Shown here: in pieces, positions 1 to 7,644 of the stretch
Layout of the letters: each line of letters begins with the position of its first letter
Numbering within the stretch: position 1 is the stretch's first letter
DNA from: Irineochytrium annulatum
Lineage: Eukaryota; Chytridiomycota; Chytridiomycetes; Chytridiales; Chytridiaceae
Direction: 5' to 3'
DNA: 15,137 bases
Assembly: GCA_027600665.1 (NCBI GenBank)
Contig: JADGJL010000545.1
Location: 3,310 to 18,446 of the forward strand
Notes under the pieces: model-generated
Seen by the model: the letters and a program-made list of their open reading frames with translations, nothing else
Told to the model about the DNA's origin: nothing
The model's database searches: none
Position numbers and translations under genes: made by a program

Positions 1-99
1 AAGCAACGCACGACATGCTACGCGGCATGTCATTTTTTTTTCTTTTCTTCCGTTCTTGTCATTGACACGCCTCTTCTCTCCGTTACTTGAATAAAATAG
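1..99 (+). other. 3' part of the last intron of the acyl-CoA synthetase gene
   Basis: This stretch has no open frame matching the ligase. It contains a long T-rich tract (about 32-60), a branch-like TTGAC and a terminal AG at 98-99, as expected for a fungal 3' splice region. The 5' splice site lies outside the window. A hairpin with a 7-base stem (12-18 pairing with 25-31) sits inside it. Confidence 0.55.
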
Positions 100-278
100 T
101 CAAACCTTCGGACATTATGGAGCATTGCCGCGAGCGGATAGCGAAGTTCAAGTGCCCCGTTTACGTCGAGCTGCGTGACGAGCCTCTGCCCAGGAACGCA
201 AACGGCAAGATTGTTAAAGGCGTGCTGAGGGAGGAGGTTTTGAAGCGGGCGAAAGGACAGGGATTCGCGAAGCTGTAG
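100..278 (+). CDS. Acyl-CoA synthetase / AMP-binding enzyme, last exon (partial)
   Basis: This exon encodes the C-terminal end of an adenylate-forming enzyme of the acyl-CoA synthetase / 4-coumarate-CoA ligase type, which activates a carboxylic acid with ATP and joins it to CoA. The translation contains KCPVYVELRDEPLPRNANGK followed by IVKGVLRE, the usual last motif (A10). The lysine of NGK, at 207-209, is the expected catalytic lysine. The same frame meets a stop at 63-65, and a pyrimidine-rich stretch ends in AG at 98-99, so the exon most likely starts at 100 and the rest of the gene lies left of the window. The stop is TAG. The substrate cannot be judged from this end. The exon continues into unit A of the tandem duplication, and a decayed copy of it lies at about 1759-1880. 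The family call is secure; the exact splice site is inferred. Confidence 0.8.
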
Positions 279-400
279 TTTGACTTCCTTGCGCCTAGCT
301 TTTAGCTTTTAAGGGCAACGGAGTTCTCACCGGTGCTGAATGGTACAAGTTAGGCGAAGCTGGGCTCGCCAAGTGATATTGTTTTGTAGCTGGCGGTTAA

Positions 401-802
401 TCAACGGCGCTGTACATTTTGGATGACTTCAGTTGGAGCACTGCGTTTTTTATACATCTCAGCTTTTGATTGTTCGATATGTATTTGTAAGTGTTTCTCT
501 GTTGGGTCACACCCTCCTTCGCTCTTGAATTTTAAACGTTCAGTAAAAAATGAATAGCTTAAAATAATCCCACCGAGCATGACAAGAAATCTTTGTTTAA
601 CGGAGTATTTGGTGATGTTAAACCTGGAGCCCTTACGCGAGAAGAAGAATGCTGTGTAAGGGAGGAGTAAGATTAGTGGAGTTGTGCGGAGGAGGGCCTG
701 CTCCATTACTGCCGCATTGCTACGCCGAAGGTATTGATACTGAATGCCTCCTGAAGGGCATTGGGAGGTGGAAGCATTTCGTCTGAAAAAGTTCGACCTC
801 AT
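401..802 (-). CDS. Small two-span membrane protein, unknown function
   Basis: This 133-codon frame starts at ATG 802 and ends at TGA 401-403. I do not recognise the family. It has a basic N-terminus, then two hydrophobic segments (around TPLILLLPYTAFFF and RFLVMLGGIILSYSFF) separated by a basic loop, then a charged C-terminal tail of about 40 residues. This suggests a small two-pass membrane protein with charged ends. Support beyond length comes from unit B: the minus strand near 2190-2240 keeps the same reading frame locally (RRSNAAVMEQ in A against RRSNAVVIEH in B) before it breaks down. The gene is antisense to the ligase tail. It might be one exon of a longer gene, or a chance frame. Confidence 0.45.
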   Translation of the reverse strand: MRSNFFRRNASTSQCPSGGIQYQYLRRSNAAVMEQALLRTTPLILLLPYTAFFFSRKGSRFNITKYSVKQRFLVMLGGIILSYSFFTERLKFKSEGGCDPTEKHLQIHIEQSKAEMYKKRSAPTEVIQNVQRR

Positions 803-989
803 CGTCCCAGCACTGACCTAGCAACTGTCCCCGGTGCCGCCCCCTGGGCTCCTGCGCCATCTTCCTGCTCGTAGCCGTGACGATCCTTCACTGGTGGTAA
901 CGACCCATTACGACCTTCCTGCTGCCTCTGTCTGCAATCTGACCGAGTTCCACCCCAGCAGCTGTAGTACCCGTTTGCGACGCGAATCC

Positions 990-1400
990 ATGGCGAACAA
1001 ACCAGCTCTCGCCAACGTCATACCTTCCTTCCTGACAGCCCTATCGAATATTATCATCTCATTCGCGACCACTTGCAGAGATGGTCAATCGTGCGGTACC
1101 GTGGCAACTTCCAATGCCACCCTGTTTATCATAGTGCTGGTGTCCATTGTATATTTCATCGCCGTACACAATGGCGCTGGCTGGGCGGAATCATTGGAGA
1201 CCTGGCTGGTGAACAAAGGAGCGCAACGCCAAAGACTTCGACTACGCACCGCCGGCCTCGTCGACCGCTTCGGTGCGTTGGAAAGAGTTGTGGACGAGCG
1301 CGTGGGTGCGTTGGAAAGAGTTGCGGAAGCGAGGGCGTTGGTGGGTTACGGGTTGAGGAACGCATCTCAATCTCACAGCACCAACAGCCACCCGTGGTGA
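990..1400 (+). CDS. Candidate small membrane protein with C-terminal coiled coil
   Basis: An ATG at 990 opens a 136-residue frame ending in TGA at 1398. I do not recognise the protein. It has a moderately hydrophobic N-terminal part (residues 9-27), a strong membrane segment (about 50-66, core TLFIIVLVSIVYFIAV), then a charged C-terminal half. That half holds an imperfect 11-residue repeat, VDRFGALERVV then DERVGALERVA, which would form an amphipathic helix or coiled coil. The frame is open further upstream to about 834, but that part looks like translated spacer. The DNA coding for GLVDRFGALERV recurs at 1482 and 2669 in the same frame sense, which suggests selection on the peptide at some time. 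No second exon was identified. It may be a real short gene or a remnant. Confidence 0.4.
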   Translation: MANKPALANVIPSFLTALSNIIISFATTCRDGQSCGTVATSNATLFIIVLVSIVYFIAVHNGAGWAESLETWLVNKGAQRQRLRLRTAGLVDRFGALERVVDERVGALERVAEARALVGYGLRNASQSHSTNSHPW

Positions 1401-1600
1401 ATACCGCCAATGACGTCCCGGACGTCGCACCGCGCCCCGGTCTCGTCGCGCCTCCGCGTGGCCAGTCCCGGACGAGCGACGGCCTCGTCGACCACTTCCG
1501 TGCGTTGGAACGAGGTGTGGAAGGTGTGGGTCATGTGTTGAGGCACGGGAGGAGGTTCCCAGGAGCGCCCTTTCGCCGGGCGCTCACGCTGTGAGCGATA
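1254..1600 (+). repeat. Internal repeat inside unit A: two GGCCTCGTCGACC blocks
   Basis: A block starting GGCCTCGTCGACCGCTTC at 1254 recurs as GGCCTCGTCGACCACTTC at 1482, 228 bases later. Both continue with GTGCGTTGGAA and later GTGGGT and TTGAGG elements. Unit B has one block, at 2669. The first block encodes GLVDRFGALERVV, the second GLVDHFRALERGV and the unit B block GLVDRVGALEGVE. The second block is followed by an open frame to a TGA near 1594, which lacks an evident start. Confidence 0.6.
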
Positions 1601-1758
1601 TTGGTCAGTGATTCCACGCCCTTTGATTTTAGTAAGAGTTGGTTCTTGGGTCGCTCGGCAGTTGCGATGAAAGGTTGCGAGGCCATTTCAAAAGTCGTGA
1701 TTATCTTAAGACAGTCTTCTATAAGTCAGCAACATATCTTTCCATAGCCGTCGATACT

Positions 1759-1880
1759 CCAGCAGCCCCATCCACGTCCAGTTTCCTGACGAGCCTTAAC
1801 CGTAAATTTTAAAATTGTCAAAGGCATGTTAACAAAGAAGGGGGGTTGTAAGCGGGCAAAAGGACAAAGCTGTAGTTCAA
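1759..1880 (+). pseudogene. Decayed copy of the acyl-CoA synthetase C-terminus
   Basis: The DNA from 1759 aligns with 148-278 of the intact last exon. GACGAGCC is preserved, then a TAA follows where the intact gene has CTG, and about 7 bases are missing before AAAATTGTCAAAGGC, which matches KIVKG of the A10 motif. The end still reads AAGCGGGCAAAAGGACA...AAGCTGTAG. The frame is therefore broken by both a stop and an indel. It cannot function as a ligase exon and marks the left edge of unit B. Confidence 0.8.
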
Positions 1881-2063
1881 CTTTCCCGCCAAGCTTTTAG
1901 CTTTGAGGTAGCAGCGGAGTTCTCACCGGTGCTAGGTTAAGCGAAACCTGCACGTATCGCAGATGTCGTGCGTAGCCTCGCGAACTGATATTGTCTTGCG
2001 CTCTTGGGTTTTTTTCTTTTTGGTATTTTAACTTTTTTTTTTTTATCTTGTCCTTGCATATAA

Positions 2064-2272
2064 AATCTCAGTAAAAGTGAATGCCTTTAGATTATCCCAC
2101 CAAGCTATGACGAGAAATAAACCGAGGTGCGCCAAAGAGCACCAGTTCGCAATCACGCGTATCCCGTGCTCACGACGCGTTGCCGTGCTCGATTACTACC
2201 GCGTTGCTACGCCGAGGTGACTGATAGTAAATGCCTCCATGAAGACTTCGCTTTGGTAGTTGGAAGGGTCTG
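2064..2272 (-). pseudogene. Broken unit B copy of the two-span membrane protein gene
   Basis: On the minus strand this stretch matches the gene at 401-802. The frame around GIYYQ..RRSNAVVIE is retained, then runs into a stop after the GNAS-like codons. The later FLVM..GG...FFTE region is recognisable only at DNA level (TTTCTCGTCAT, TTTTTACTGA-like) and is out of frame. The part coding the first membrane segment is largely missing. This is inferred from alignment by eye to unit A. Confidence 0.5.
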
Positions 2273-3105
2273 GGTCCTTAATCAAGGTCGAAAATGCCTC
2301 CGTCTCCGCACTTTCACACACAACTAGCCACGCGACGCGAAGATTCCCCAGCAAGGCGCGGAGCCAGCCCGTAGATTCCGGGGTCTCCCCCATAGCCCAT
2401 AGCGTCCGCGACACCCTGGCTCTTAAATGGAGGCGACCGTCCCCCCAAACCTAATCTTAAGATATCGAGATACTACTGTTACACCTGATCTCGATAGCAA
2501 TGCAGTCTTTCACAACGACGATCACGACGGGGACGGCACCCGGACGTCCGGGGAGGCCGACGATCAAGATCGTGACGGCTCACGGTGCCAGCGCCGCCTC
2601 GGCCCACCCCGTGCCACTGACGCCGGCGTCGATGGCGCCGGCCTCGGCCCTGGCCTCGGCGCCCGCGACGGCCTCGTCGACCGCGTCGGCGCGCTGGAAG
2701 GAGTTGAGGGAGATGCATCTGGGCCGGAGATCGAGGGCGTCGGTGGGTCATGTGTATGAGGATCGGGAGGAGATTCCCAGGACGCCGATCTCGCCAAGGG
2801 CTCACGCTGTGAGTGATATTGGTCAGTGTTTACACGCGTTTTGGTTCTTGTAGCAGTAGTGGGTATATGGGTTGCTTAGCAGTTGGGGGATAAAAGGTTG
2901 CCGATGCGAATTTATAAACCTTTGATTATTTTAAGTTGGTCTTCTATGTATCAGCAACATATATTCTCCCTGCCCGTCGATACTATATCATCACTCTATG
3001 TGCTCCAACCCATCTATATTCTATATCATCATTCTACACGTCGGCATCCCGTCTGCACTCTATCAACCCAGGCCTTCTTAACCGACCTTTTTTCTTTCCT
3101 AATAG

Positions 3106-4780
3106 GCCAACTATCAAAAGACCAAACCCACCACCTCTCGCATGAAGCCCTCCACCGCCTCCGCAGCCCGACCTCCCTCTCCCAGCTCCACACCCTCTCC
3201 GTCTCCCGCCCCGGTCTAACAACGGCCTCCTCTTCCGGCCTGCCGCGCCCGGAGGTCTTTGCCATCGACACCTTTGGCGCGACGACGAGGGCCAACAGGT
3301 GGGGGAAGAGCGTCGGCGTGAGGGTCGGGGAGATGCCCGAGAGCGAGTTCGGCGTCGGCGCGAGGGAGGCCTTGCAGTATGGCGGTGGGAAAGGTTTGGG
3401 CGCGTTGAGGAGCGCGATCGGGAGGTGTTTTGTTGGGGAGGAGAGGAGGCCCGCCTATCAGGATTGGGATGTTGTTATTACTGGTAAGTGTGTAGCGAGT
3501 TGGTAGCGTGCAATAGGGTCTTGTGCGCATAAGTGAAGGGTGATTCCATAAGAGCGCTAGGCAATCCCCACCGACCTTAAGGCACTGCCTGTGAAATGAA
3601 CACTAACCGCCTCCATTATTCACCCCCTCCCCCTCCTTCATTGCAGCCGGAAACACCCAATGCCTCGACGTCCTCCTCCGCTCCATCCTCAACCGCGGCG
3701 ACGGCATCCTCGTCTCCTCCCTCACCTACCCTCCCGCCCTCGACGCCATCCTCTCCCAAGGCCTCATCCCCGTCCCCGTCGCCATCGACGCCCAAGGCCT
3801 GATCCCCTCCGACCTCCACCGCGCCCGCGCGGAGTTCACCCAGATCCACCCGCGGGCGCGACTGCCCGCCTTGTACGTCGTGCCGACGGGGCAGAACCCG
3901 ACGGGCGGCACGATGGGCGTCGCCAGGCGGGCCGAGCTGATCAGGGTCGCGAGGGAGATGGATCTGATGGTGATGGAGGACAACGCGTGCGGGATGTTGC
4001 AGCTGCCACCTTTTGCGGCGTTTGAGGACGCGGCCGGGAGGGCGGCGTACGCTTATGCTGGGTATGCGGGCATGATGCCGAGCTTGGCAGAGCTCGATAC
4101 GGACGGAAGGGTGGTGAGCATGTGCTCCTTCGCCAAGATTGTGGCGCCCGGGTTGAGGCTTGGGTTTGCGGTTGCGAGCAGGGCTATGTGTGAGGTCATA
4201 TCGCGGTGCAATGAGGCGACGCTGTTGGCGCCTTGTGGCGTGTCGCAGGCGTGAGTAACTCACTTCGTCCTTTTTTTTTTTTCCCCCCTCTCTACACTCT
4301 GCGGGTGCGGATAAAAAAACTTAATCACTGCGTTTTAAACACAGGCTTGTGCTCCAGCTCATCAATTCTTGGGGCGCAGAAGGGCTCGACCGCCACGCGA
4401 CCGACCTTCAGCGCCACTACGCTCTCCGCCGCGACTGGATCCTCGACTCCTGCCGCGCCCACCTGACCCCGGACGACGGCTCCGATCCCGTGGCGGAATG
4501 GACCGCGCCGACCGCCGGGATGTTCCTCTGGGTCCGGGCGCGGCTGGACGCGAGCTGCGCCGCGCAGGTGCACGCGAGGCTCGCGGAGCGTGGCGTGCTG
4601 GTTGTGCCCGAGAGCCATTTCGTCGCGCAGCCGCTGACGGGGAAGGCGGAGACGGAGGGCGGGGAGGTGAGGTTCAGGGTGTCGTACTCGTATCTGGAGA
4701 GAGGCGCTGTGGATGAATCGATCAGGGTTGTGGCCGAGGTGTTGAGGGAGTTTGCTCGCGTCAGTCCAAGGGAGTGTTGA
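3106..4780 (+). CDS. PLP-dependent aminotransferase, Aro8 / kynurenine-aminoadipate type
   Basis: Three exons are well supported: about 3106-3483, 3647-4250 and 4345-4780 (TGA). Introns are GTAAGT...TTGCAG and GTGAGT...ACACAG, and the phases join cleanly. Together they encode about 470 residues of a class I/II fold-type I aminotransferase, which moves amino groups from aromatic amino acids, kynurenine or aminoadipate to a 2-oxoacid. Visible landmarks are HHLSHEAL and SGLPRPEVF near the N-terminus, LQYGGGKGL, the PTGQNPTGG loop, SFAKIVAPGLRLGF with the PLP lysine, LINSWGAEGL, and a C-terminal FRVSYSYL expected to bind the substrate carboxylate. Oddly, the usual DDPY is DNAC and SFSK is SFAK. 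The N-terminus is unresolved: AATAG at 3101-3105 looks like a 3' splice site, so a short first exon may lie upstream. An ATG at 2946 in the same frame would instead give 525 residues. The family call is confident; substrate is unknown. Confidence 0.88.
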
Positions 4781-5001
4781 AGTTGACCTGTGAGGGGAAC
4801 GAGGGCGCGTGAAGGCGGCTTGTATCTGTCCTATAGTTGATGTTCATAAGGATGAGGCGGACTGTTCAATTTTTTTTGTTAATAAGTCTGTACACATTAT
4901 GTCTTTGATGCCTATCACATTCTGATATCTCTTGTAAAGTCATATAGTCTGATGTATTATCATTGTATTTCATACTTAAATCTTGACAATATAATCTGTA
5001 T

Positions 5002-5075
5002 GTTTTTCACACGAAGTTCAACCACGGAGGCAACAATACAGAAGTACAACAGGTAAAACGAAGTCCGTGTGAAAA
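5002..5075. repeat. Imperfect inverted repeat
   Basis: GTTTTTCACACGAAGTT at 5002-5018 is nearly the reverse complement of AAGTCCGTGTGAAAAC at 5060-5075. It would form a 15-16 base-pair stem with about three defects and a loop of about 41 bases. It lies in the 3' flank of the aminotransferase. It could be a transcript-end structure or a remnant of a small mobile element, and no target-site duplication was identified. Confidence 0.5.
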
Positions 5076-5275
5076 CTTGCACACGTCAATACACTTACGC
5101 AGACAGAATGAAAGAAGAATCAATTAGCAAAGAACCAAATGTCCCGTGTATAGTAGACAACGGCGTAAAAATTTCAGCGGCACCAAACAGTGCATTCTTC
5201 TGCTTATGTCCAACGTCGCCAAATCGAAAGGGCCCGCACGCAGCAACTATATAAGCAATCGTGCTGCCACAAGAG

Positions 5276-5319
5276 CTGAGATCTCATTCGCCAACGAGAA
5301 CTGAGATCCTCATTCGCCA
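5276..5319 (+). repeat. Short direct repeat, 18-19 bases, two copies
   Basis: CTGAGATCTCATTCGCCA at 5276-5293 and CTGAGATCCTCATTCGCCA at 5301-5319 differ by one inserted base and are separated by 7 bases. The function is unknown. Confidence 0.7.
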
Positions 5320-5437
5320 GCCCAAAAATACAAGCACTACGATTCAACTAGGTCCCGCCAAGTTGTGATCCAAACTTAATGATTTAAAAGCCGTTCACTA
5401 CAACTTGCCCTCCAAATGCAGTTTGATCTGTCATTGT

Positions 5438-6151
5438 TTAGAAGACGTCACACTTATATCCACTCACAAGCCCCGCATGGCTCATCGGCTTCGACGTGTC
5501 CTCAATATCCGTATTCAAATCATAATCCAGCAGCACCGCGATCCCCGTCGAGGCCTTCTCCCTGATCTCCTCCAGCTCCGGACCCATCCGCTCTAGGAGG
5601 TGTTTGTACGCCGGCACAAACACCTCCTTCCGCGCCTTGACGTACGCGATCAGGTCCTTCCGATCCTTCGAGTCGAAAGTTGGCGCGTGGCCCAGCACAC
5701 GGCCACGGCCGGCGGTGGATGTTCGCTTCAGAGACTTCATGGTCTTGACCGCAAGCCTGGACGCGTCCACGCCCTCCTTCTCGAACACCTTCAGGCCCTG
5801 CCTTTATCACATCGTCAGCACACAACTTCTACGGCAGAGGGAGAAAACACACCAGATCCCTTCGACGCTCTGTGAGAACCGTTCCGGGTCGTTCGGCACA
5901 GGTATACCGCCGTGCGGGTAGAACGGCGAGAACCTCACCCAGGGCTGCACGCCCTTGGACGTCACGTCGAAGATGGTGCATCCGGGATACTTCTTCAAAA
6001 GGGTCTCGGGCTTCGTCCGCCGGTGGGCGATCAAGATGCGGAGTTGGGGCGACATGGCGACCTCGGCGGGGGTGACGACCTCGGGTGTGGACAAGCGGGA
6101 CTTCTTCGGGGACTGGTCGCTCTCAGAGTCGCCGTCCGTAGGACGCTTCAT
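5438..6151 (-). CDS. Conserved protein of unknown function (DUF6939-like)
   Basis: Two exons, 6151-5853 and 5801-5438, encode 220 residues from ATG to TAA. The 51-base intron (GTGTGT...AAAG) splits the tryptophan codon of EGIWQGLKVFEK, and this reading restores a continuous conserved core. From memory, the core (IFDVTSKG, PWVRFSPFYPHGGIPVP, SQSVEGIWQGLKVFE) matches a small, mostly bacterial family that I associate with DUF6939. The number should be verified and no function is known to me. The first 33 residues are extra and include KRPTDGDSESDQSPKKSRL, which resembles a bipartite nuclear-localisation signal. The C-terminal part has LLDYDLNTDIEDTSKPMSHA, typical of the family end. The frame is open upstream to 6364, but the ATG at 6151 gives the natural start. 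A compact bacterial-type family in a fungus suggests possible horizontal transfer. Confidence 0.82.
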
Positions 6152-6376
6152 TGCAACTGCGGCAGTTTCCACAGAGGTCAATGTCCGGATGTGATCACAG
6201 GAGACGGAGTCTTTGATCGCATCGAATGGAACCCACAGAGGGATTCGGTCTCGGCGAGACGCTGGAGTTGAAGAAGGGCGATGAGGCGGCCGTCTCGAGC
6301 GGATATCCGGCCCCTCCGCGGACAACTGCGGAGAGCGATCGGGGCAGGTACAGCGTTCCCTCACTGCCGGAGCTCA
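6152..6376. promoter_or_regulatory. Shared divergent promoter region
   Basis: The minus-strand gene starting at 6151 and the plus-strand gene starting at 6377 are divergent, with 225 bases between their ATGs, so both promoters must lie here or overlap the genes. No clear TATA box is present and the stretch is GC-rich. Short AACTGCGGCAGTT dyad sequence lies at about 6155-6167 beside the minus-strand start. Confidence 0.5.
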
Positions 6377-7644
6377 ATGTTTGTCCTCAGCACTGATAAA
6401 CGTCCTCGTGACGCTGAATTTGATCCGCGACAGCCAACGGGCCGCGGCGACAAGGTAAGGGCCGAAGCTTCTATCGTCTTGACCTGAGTTGGTAGTGTTT
6501 GGAGGATGCAAAACCGTTAAATGTTGACTTGTCGGCATCAAAGAAACGGCTCGAATCGCACCCTGAGCTGTGCTTTCGCGCTTTCAATCCCGTCTATGAC
6601 ACGTTTTGTGATGGGACACTTTACTGCCGTGACTCGGACTCGGAAGTCAAGTGGAAGGATCACGCGTTGAACTCGGATGCTGCTCAAGCGTCGAAATATA
6701 TGTGCACAAGTGGGCGTTTCAGTTACGCTTTGTATCGAGCGACAAGCCGACCCGACAGCTTGCTATTGCAATCTCACGACGTTAATGACACTCGCTTTCA
6801 CAGCATAGCGGTGCTTCGGAAGAGGCAAATACAAATTGCCGGCAAAGTTGTTATGAACCACGGGAGCTTGGATGTTCTCTCGGTGTACGTTGTAAGTCTT
6901 TCCTTGAGGTCGTCACTCTCTAACAATTCTCAGGCGGAGGGCACGATACAAAAGCGTGCTGCAACAGATTTCTTCGCGTTTTCTCCTGCTCATGCTTTTA
7001 CCGGGCGTGGTTCCAAATTTCCCACAATACTTCGGAAGCTGACCAGCGGTTGCAATTCTTTCGGGCGATGGCGCAAGAAATTTGAAAAGCGGTATAGTTC
7101 GAATACAGAGGAAGCCTACAAGTTACTCTGTTGGATTTGCGATGCCGCGGTTGCCCGGATCACGGTTGACGAGGTTGCCAATTGGTTTTGCGCGGAGGAA
7201 ATTTGCGTAGAAACCTTTTCATTTATCAGCAAGAACCTCTTCGACTGCAAGCAAAAATGGCGCTGCTTCGGTTATATGAAGGATCGAGGAACGGGGATCG
7301 GTCTAAATGTTGACTGTCTTAACGACTATCAGATGAGACAATCCCTACTCTTCCACGCTTTTGATCCTAGATCGGAACAATTTGAAGATGGAGCAATACT
7401 GTGCAGTGATCCCAATGACACGAGGCATTGGGTTACCCACATTCAGCACGGCTCATCGTCTGACTTCAAATCGAGATTCATCTCGTTGACTGGAACGTTC
7501 CCCTTCTGTCTGTTTTTCGCCACGGTTTTCCCCAAATACGTGAAATTGGGCTCTGAAGTGGAAGCGCGGTTCCTGAGTGTTGCGGTGTTTTCGAGAACTC
7601 GCCTGAAAGAAGCGGGGAACTTGGCCAGACCCATTGGAAGTTGA
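6377..7644 (+). CDS. Two-module protein, ADP-ribosyltransferase-like fold suspected; 5' intact part
   Basis: Proposed exons are 6377-6454, 6496-6891 and 6934-7644. Introns of 41 and 42 bases (GTAAGG...GTAG and GTAAGT...TCAG) are both phase 0; the second has no stop and could be read through. The product is 394 residues. A short basic N-terminus leads to module 1 (about 46-142: CFRAFNP, FCDGTLYC, SGRFSYALYRA, SIAVLRK). Next comes an alpha-helical-looking module (about 159-280: DFFAFSP, RWRKKFEKRY, RITVDEVANWFC). A second copy of module 1 follows (about 289-386: LFHAFDP, FEDGAILC, SRFISLTGTFPFCLFFA, SVAVFSR). The W..H...S/RFISLT....FA pattern recalls fungal DUF7587-type domains with an ADP-ribosyltransferase-like fold. 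This is only a resemblance, and no catalytic triad is established. The frame ends at TGA 7642, but homology continues downstream in another frame. Confidence 0.6.

Larger units (their letters stand above)
148..1758 (+). repeat. Tandem duplication, unit A (about 1.6 kb)
   Basis: Unit A runs from inside the last ligase exon to CGTCGATACT at 1749-1758. Colinear matches to unit B, in the same order and orientation, include ACGTC...TGACGAGCC (163 against 1774), AAGCGGGC.AAAGGACA, TTCTCACCGGTGCT, AATCCCACC.AGC, TACGCCGA (721 against 2208), GGCCTCGTCGACC, CTCACGCTGTGAG followed by GATATTGGTCAGTG, CAGCAACATAT and the terminal CGTCGATACT. The copies are clearly diverged, with many substitutions and gaps. 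Unit A is longer because it keeps the middle segment with the two candidate small genes. Boundaries are accurate to roughly 10-20 bases. Confidence 0.85.
1759..2984 (+). repeat. Tandem duplication, unit B (about 1.2 kb, decayed)
   Basis: Unit B begins directly after unit A with a degenerate copy of the ligase C-terminus. It ends with the same CGTCGATACT (2975-2984) that closes unit A. The offset between matching anchors falls from about 1611 bases at the start to about 1218 near the end, so unit B has lost several hundred bases internally, or unit A gained them. The end of unit B is immediately upstream of the aminotransferase, so the segment probably supplies its 5' flank. Confidence 0.85.
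4781..5437. other. AT-rich spacer between convergent genes
   Basis: No convincing gene is seen between the aminotransferase stop and the stop of the minus-strand gene at 5438. It should hold both 3' ends. It contains an inverted repeat (5002-5075), a TATATAA at 5248-5254 with no gene assigned to it, and a short direct repeat at 5276-5319. A 61-codon frame at 5069-5254 has no recognisable features and is not called. Confidence 0.6.

Noticed and set aside
2479..2853. Several overlapping frames in unit B (2427-2853).
   Set aside because: Translations are Ala/Arg/Gly-rich and the frames are mutually exclusive. Only the GLVDRVGALEGVE stretch has support, from its match to unit A, so I list it as a repeat and not as a gene.
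148..2984. Interpreting the two repeat units as long terminal repeats of a retroelement.
   Set aside because: The copies are directly adjacent with no internal element, lack TG...CA ends and a target-site duplication, and the left edge lies within a host exon. A simple tandem duplication explains them better.
3616..4263. Long minus-strand open frame opposite the aminotransferase (215 codons).
   Set aside because: It is antisense to well-conserved exons of a GC-rich gene, and its translation is Arg/Gly/Pro-rich low complexity, the usual shadow of GC-rich coding DNA.
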